8,131 bases of DNA from Nitrospirota bacterium. Its GTDB lineage: Bacteria; Nitrospirota; Nitrospiria; Nitrospirales; UBA8639. The position numbers and the translations under genes were made by a program. Below the pieces are notes generated by a model, which had not been told where the DNA came from, ran no database searches, and was given only the letters and a program-made list of their open reading frames with translations. Shown in pieces: positions 5,369-8,131 of the stretch. The stretch is from assembly GCA_029879555.1 (NCBI GenBank), contig JAOUQB010000093.1:1-8131 (forward strand), given 5' to 3'. Within the stretch, counting starts at the first letter, position 1. Each line of letters starts with the position of its first letter.

Positions 5369-6670
5369 ATGTTCATATATAGATTTCACAGGATACCTGT
5401 ATCATTTGTGATTTTAGCTCTTTTGTCTGGAATTTCAATTAGTTCTGCATGGGCAGAAGACACGACAATAATCAGTGCGGGTAACACCAGTTGGGTCTTA
5501 ACCTCATCAGCTCTTGTTCTCGCGATGATCATTCCCGGGTTAGCGTTGTTTTATGGGGGCATGGTCCGAAGTAAAAACGTGTTAAGTACGATGATTCACA
5601 GTTTTATTGCAATTTGCATTGTCAGTGTGGTGTGGGTGTTGTGGGGGTATAGCCTGGCGTTCGGCCCCGATGTAGGGGGAATCGTGGGTAACCTGGACCT
5701 TTTGGGATTGGCTGGCGTCGGCCCTGAGCCCACAGAAGGCTCCACGATTCCCCATATGGCCTTCATGGTTTTTCAGCTCATGTTTGCGGGCATTACTGTG
5801 GCCTTGATTAGTGGGGCGATTGCTGAACGGATGAAATTTTCGGCATTTGTCTTGTTTGCCACGTTGTGGGTAAGCCTGATTTACGCGCCGTTGGCTCATT
5901 GGGTGTGGGGCGGCGGCTGGCTGGCTGGGCTCGGCGATTTGGATTTTGCGGGTGGGACGGTCGTGCATATTAGTTCCGGCGTGGCAGCCTTAACCTGTGC
6001 CCTGGTCTTAGGAAAACGACATGGATACGGAACGGAGAATATGAGTCCCCATAATCTTCCCTTTACGGTGATAGGTGCGGGCCTATTGTGGGTCGGATGG
6101 TTTGGGTTTAATGCCGGCAGTGCCTTAGCTGCCGATGGAATTGCCGCGAGTGCGTTCGTGGCGACACAGGTGGCCGCCGCTGCCGGAGCTCTTGCTTGGT
6201 TGGGTGTCGAATGGAATTATCGTGGAAAGCCGACGATTCTTGGCGCAGCTAGTGGCGCCGTGGCTGGTTTGGTGGCCATTACCCCGGCAGCCGGATTTGT
6301 CGGGCCTGTCTCGGCGATTCTCATCGGGTTAGGTGGCGGAGTGGTGTGTTATCTTGGAGTCTTTTTGAAAAATAAGATGGGCTATGATGATGCGCTAGAT
6401 GTTCTCGGTATACATGGCATTGGTGGGACATGGGGGGCGCTGGCCACAGGATTGTTTGCCAGTGTCGGCGGCGGCACAGGGCTGTTTTTCGGCAACCCCG
6501 GACAGTTGTGGATTCAAGCCATTGGCGTGGGTGCCACGTGGATTTTTGCCGGTGTCGGCACGTTCATCATTTTGAAGATTGTGGATGGCGTGGTGGGCTT
6601 GCGTGTGAGCAAAGAAGCGGAAATTCTCGGGTTAGACCTTACGCAGCATAGCGAACGAGCGTATGGTTGA
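5369..6670 (+). CDS. amtB: Ammonium transporter AmtB, first copy
   Basis: A complete Amt-family ammonium channel of 433 residues. A cleavable signal peptide (residues 1-29, ending AWA/ED) is followed by 11 expected transmembrane helices; members form trimers in the inner membrane. By alignment to the E. coli protein from memory, the mechanistic residues are present: gate Phe139 (F107) and Phe247 (F215), Trp180 (W148), Asp192 (D160), pore histidines His200 and His349 (H168, H318), and Ser251 (S219) in GWFGFNAGS. The C-terminal tail VGLRVSKEAEILGLDL is the conserved cytoplasmic region that contacts PII proteins, so post-translational block by the adjacent GlnK is likely. The ribosome site is AAGGGG at 5357-5362. 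It lies 29 bases after the porin and 122 before the PII gene. Confidence 0.97.
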   Translation: MFIYRFHRIPVSFVILALLSGISISSAWAEDTTIISAGNTSWVLTSSALVLAMIIPGLALFYGGMVRSKNVLSTMIHSFIAICIVSVVWVLWGYSLAFGPDVGGIVGNLDLLGLAGVGPEPTEGSTIPHMAFMVFQLMFAGITVALISGAIAERMKFSAFVLFATLWVSLIYAPLAHWVWGGGWLAGLGDLDFAGGTVVHISSGVAALTCALVLGKRHGYGTENMSPHNLPFTVIGAGLLWVGWFGFNAGSALAADGIAASAFVATQVAAAAGALAWLGVEWNYRGKPTILGAASGAVAGLVAITPAAGFVGPVSAILIGLGGGVVCYLGVFLKNKMGYDDALDVLGIHGIGGTWGALATGLFASVGGGTGLFFGNPGQLWIQAIGVGATWIFAGVGTFIILKIVDGVVGLRVSKEAEILGLDLTQHSERAYG

Positions 6671-6717
6671 CATCAAGCACCTAATACCTGTGTGGGTATA
6701 TTGAAGAAGGCACCATG

Positions 6718-6756
6718 AGCATGAAGACCTGCCGAGCTCGGCACCTTCACCATGCT
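6718..6756 (+). promoter_or_regulatory. Intercistronic hairpin with a perfect 12-base palindrome
   Basis: GCCGAGCTCGGC (6731-6742) is a perfect 12-base palindrome in the amtB-glnK gap, and outer arms AGCATG (6718-6723) and CATGCT (6751-6756) can extend it into a larger interrupted stem. No T-run follows, so it is not a classical terminator. It may stabilise or process the mRNA and set the ratio of AmtB to PII, or be a protein-binding site. Confidence 0.45.
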
Positions 6757-6771
6757 TATATCGTTTCTTAA

Positions 6772-7131
<360 letters not shown>

Positions 7132-7174
7132 TTTTAATGCGTACGCTTACCTGTCAATGCTTAAAGGAGACACG

Positions 7175-8131
7175 ATGAAGATATCCAACTTGCTCATGAA
7201 GATGGGACTCCTAGTCGCCATCATGGTCGGCATGGGGGAGTGGTCAACGGCTCTAGCCGAAGATGCGAGTGTGCCAACGGTGAATTCGGGGGATACGGCC
7301 TGGATTTTAATGTCGTCGGCGTTGGTGTTGTGCATGATGCTTCCCGGTTTGGCTCTATTTTATGGGGGGCTGGTCCGGAGTAAAAATGTGTTAGGAACTA
7401 TAATGCATACTGCCGTCATTCTGTGTTTAATCACGATCGTGTGGGTGATCTGTGGGTATAGTTTGGCGTTTGGTCCCGATGTGGGTGGGTTCATTGGCAG
7501 CTTAGAATGGATCGGACTGCAAGGTGTGGGCTCAGAGCCCAGCACGGTCTATGCGACCACGATTCCTCATCAAGTCTTTATGGTGTTCCAGTTAATGTTT
7601 GCGGCCATTACGGTCGCTCTCATCACGGGCGCCATTGCCGAACGGATGAATTTCAAAGCGCTTCTTGCATTTTCAGTGTTGTGGTCCTTGTGTATCTATT
7701 CGCCTTTGGCCCATTGGGTCTGGGGAGGCGGGTGGTTAGCCAAAATGGGAGCATTAGATTTTGCAGGGGGAGCGGTCGTGCATATCAGTTCCGGGTTTGG
7801 AGCGTTGGTCTGCGCGATCATGTTAGGCCCACGCAAGGGATTTGGGAAAGAGCCCATGCCTCCCCACAATTTGCCGATGACCGTGTTGGGGACCGGCTTG
7901 TTGTGGTTTGGGTGGTTTGGATTTAATGGCGGAAGTGCCTTAGCCGCCAATGGCGGAGCCGGGGTGGCGTTTATTGCGACACATATTGCGGCGGCAGCCG
8001 GGGGATTAAGCTGGATGGCGGCGGAGTGGGTCCATCGAGGCAAGCCTACCGTTCTCGGGATAGCCAGCGGCATTATTGCGGGGTTAGCCACGATTACCCC
8101 GGCGGCTGGGTTCGTCGGGCCCATGTCATCG
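7175..8131 (+). CDS. amtB: Ammonium transporter AmtB, second copy, 3'-truncated by window edge
   Basis: The first 319 residues of a second Amt channel; the frame is open to the last base. The ATG at 7175 has a strong ribosome site (AAAGGAGA at 7163-7170), 43 bases after the PII stop. A signal peptide covers residues 1-28 (ALA/ED). Gate Phe142 and Phe250, Trp183, Asp195, His203 and Ser254 correspond to the functional residues of the E. coli protein; the second pore histidine and the PII-contacting tail lie beyond the window. It is clearly paralogous to the first copy, with similar spacing of all motifs but many scattered differences, for example GFNGGS in place of GFNAGS, and MLGPRKGFGKEPM in place of VLGKRHGYGTENM. 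This indicates an old duplication rather than a recent one. Confidence 0.95.
   Translation, partial: MKISNLLMKMGLLVAIMVGMGEWSTALAEDASVPTVNSGDTAWILMSSALVLCMMLPGLALFYGGLVRSKNVLGTIMHTAVILCLITIVWVICGYSLAFGPDVGGFIGSLEWIGLQGVGSEPSTVYATTIPHQVFMVFQLMFAAITVALITGAIAERMNFKALLAFSVLWSLCIYSPLAHWVWGGGWLAKMGALDFAGGAVVHISSGFGALVCAIMLGPRKGFGKEPMPPHNLPMTVLGTGLLWFGWFGFNGGSALAANGGAGVAFIATHIAAAAGGLSWMAAEWVHRGKPTVLGIASGIIAGLATITPAAGFVGPMSS

Noticed and set aside
6667..6702. Internal promoter for glnK from TTGACA (6667) and TATATT (6697)
   Set aside because: The spacing is 24 bases, too long for a sigma70 promoter, and no acceptable -10 lies 16-18 bases after the -35; TTGACA here includes the amtB stop codon.
7507..7926. 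139-codon plus-strand open frame inside the second amtB
   Set aside because: It is an out-of-frame shadow of the true amtB frame, which starts at 7175 and is open to the window end.

Overview
The window looks like chromosomal DNA from a Gram-negative (diderm) bacterium of roughly even base composition. It encodes an outer-membrane beta-barrel porin with a signal peptide and a classic bacterial AmtB/PII ammonium module. The porin type, the Rrf2 regulator and the tandem amtB layout fit a Nitrospira-like lineage, but that is a guess from general resemblance: there is no rRNA or other phylogenetic marker here. Nothing suggests a phage, transposon, CRISPR array or recent transfer. Coding is dense, except for a 503-base gap at 3622-4124.

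Layout. (1) 1-1392, plus strand: the 3' part of a 5'-nucleotidase family metallophosphoesterase whose start lies before the window. (2) 1470-2677, plus: an Rrf2-family regulator with a four-cysteine cluster, followed by two small membrane proteins (DUF2061 and DUF423), probably one operon. A dyad lies between the candidate -10 box and the start codon of the regulator. (3) 2701-3621, minus: an MscS-type mechanosensitive channel, convergent with the DUF423 gene. (4) 3622-4124: a long structured intergenic region. It holds a promoter with a perfect TTGACA -35, an imperfect hairpin, and a strong rho-independent terminator pointing in the plus direction with no plus-strand gene ahead of it. Further inverted repeats lie between the terminator and the next gene. 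(5) 4125-8131, plus: a BBP2-like porin, amtB copy 1, a PII protein (glnK/glnB type), and amtB copy 2, which runs off the right edge. All four are closely spaced, have good ribosome binding sites and probably form one nitrogen-uptake operon.

Working together: the porin would let small solutes cross the outer membrane. The two AmtB channels would carry ammonium across the inner membrane, and the PII protein, with the conserved Tyr51 of its T-loop, would block or release them according to nitrogen status. The most interesting non-coding signal is the promoter-hairpin-terminator unit ahead of the operon. It is either a small RNA of about 100 nt or a leader that attenuates the porin-amt operon; I could not match it to a known riboswitch class. 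The core genes are familiar families, so I do not claim a wholly new system.
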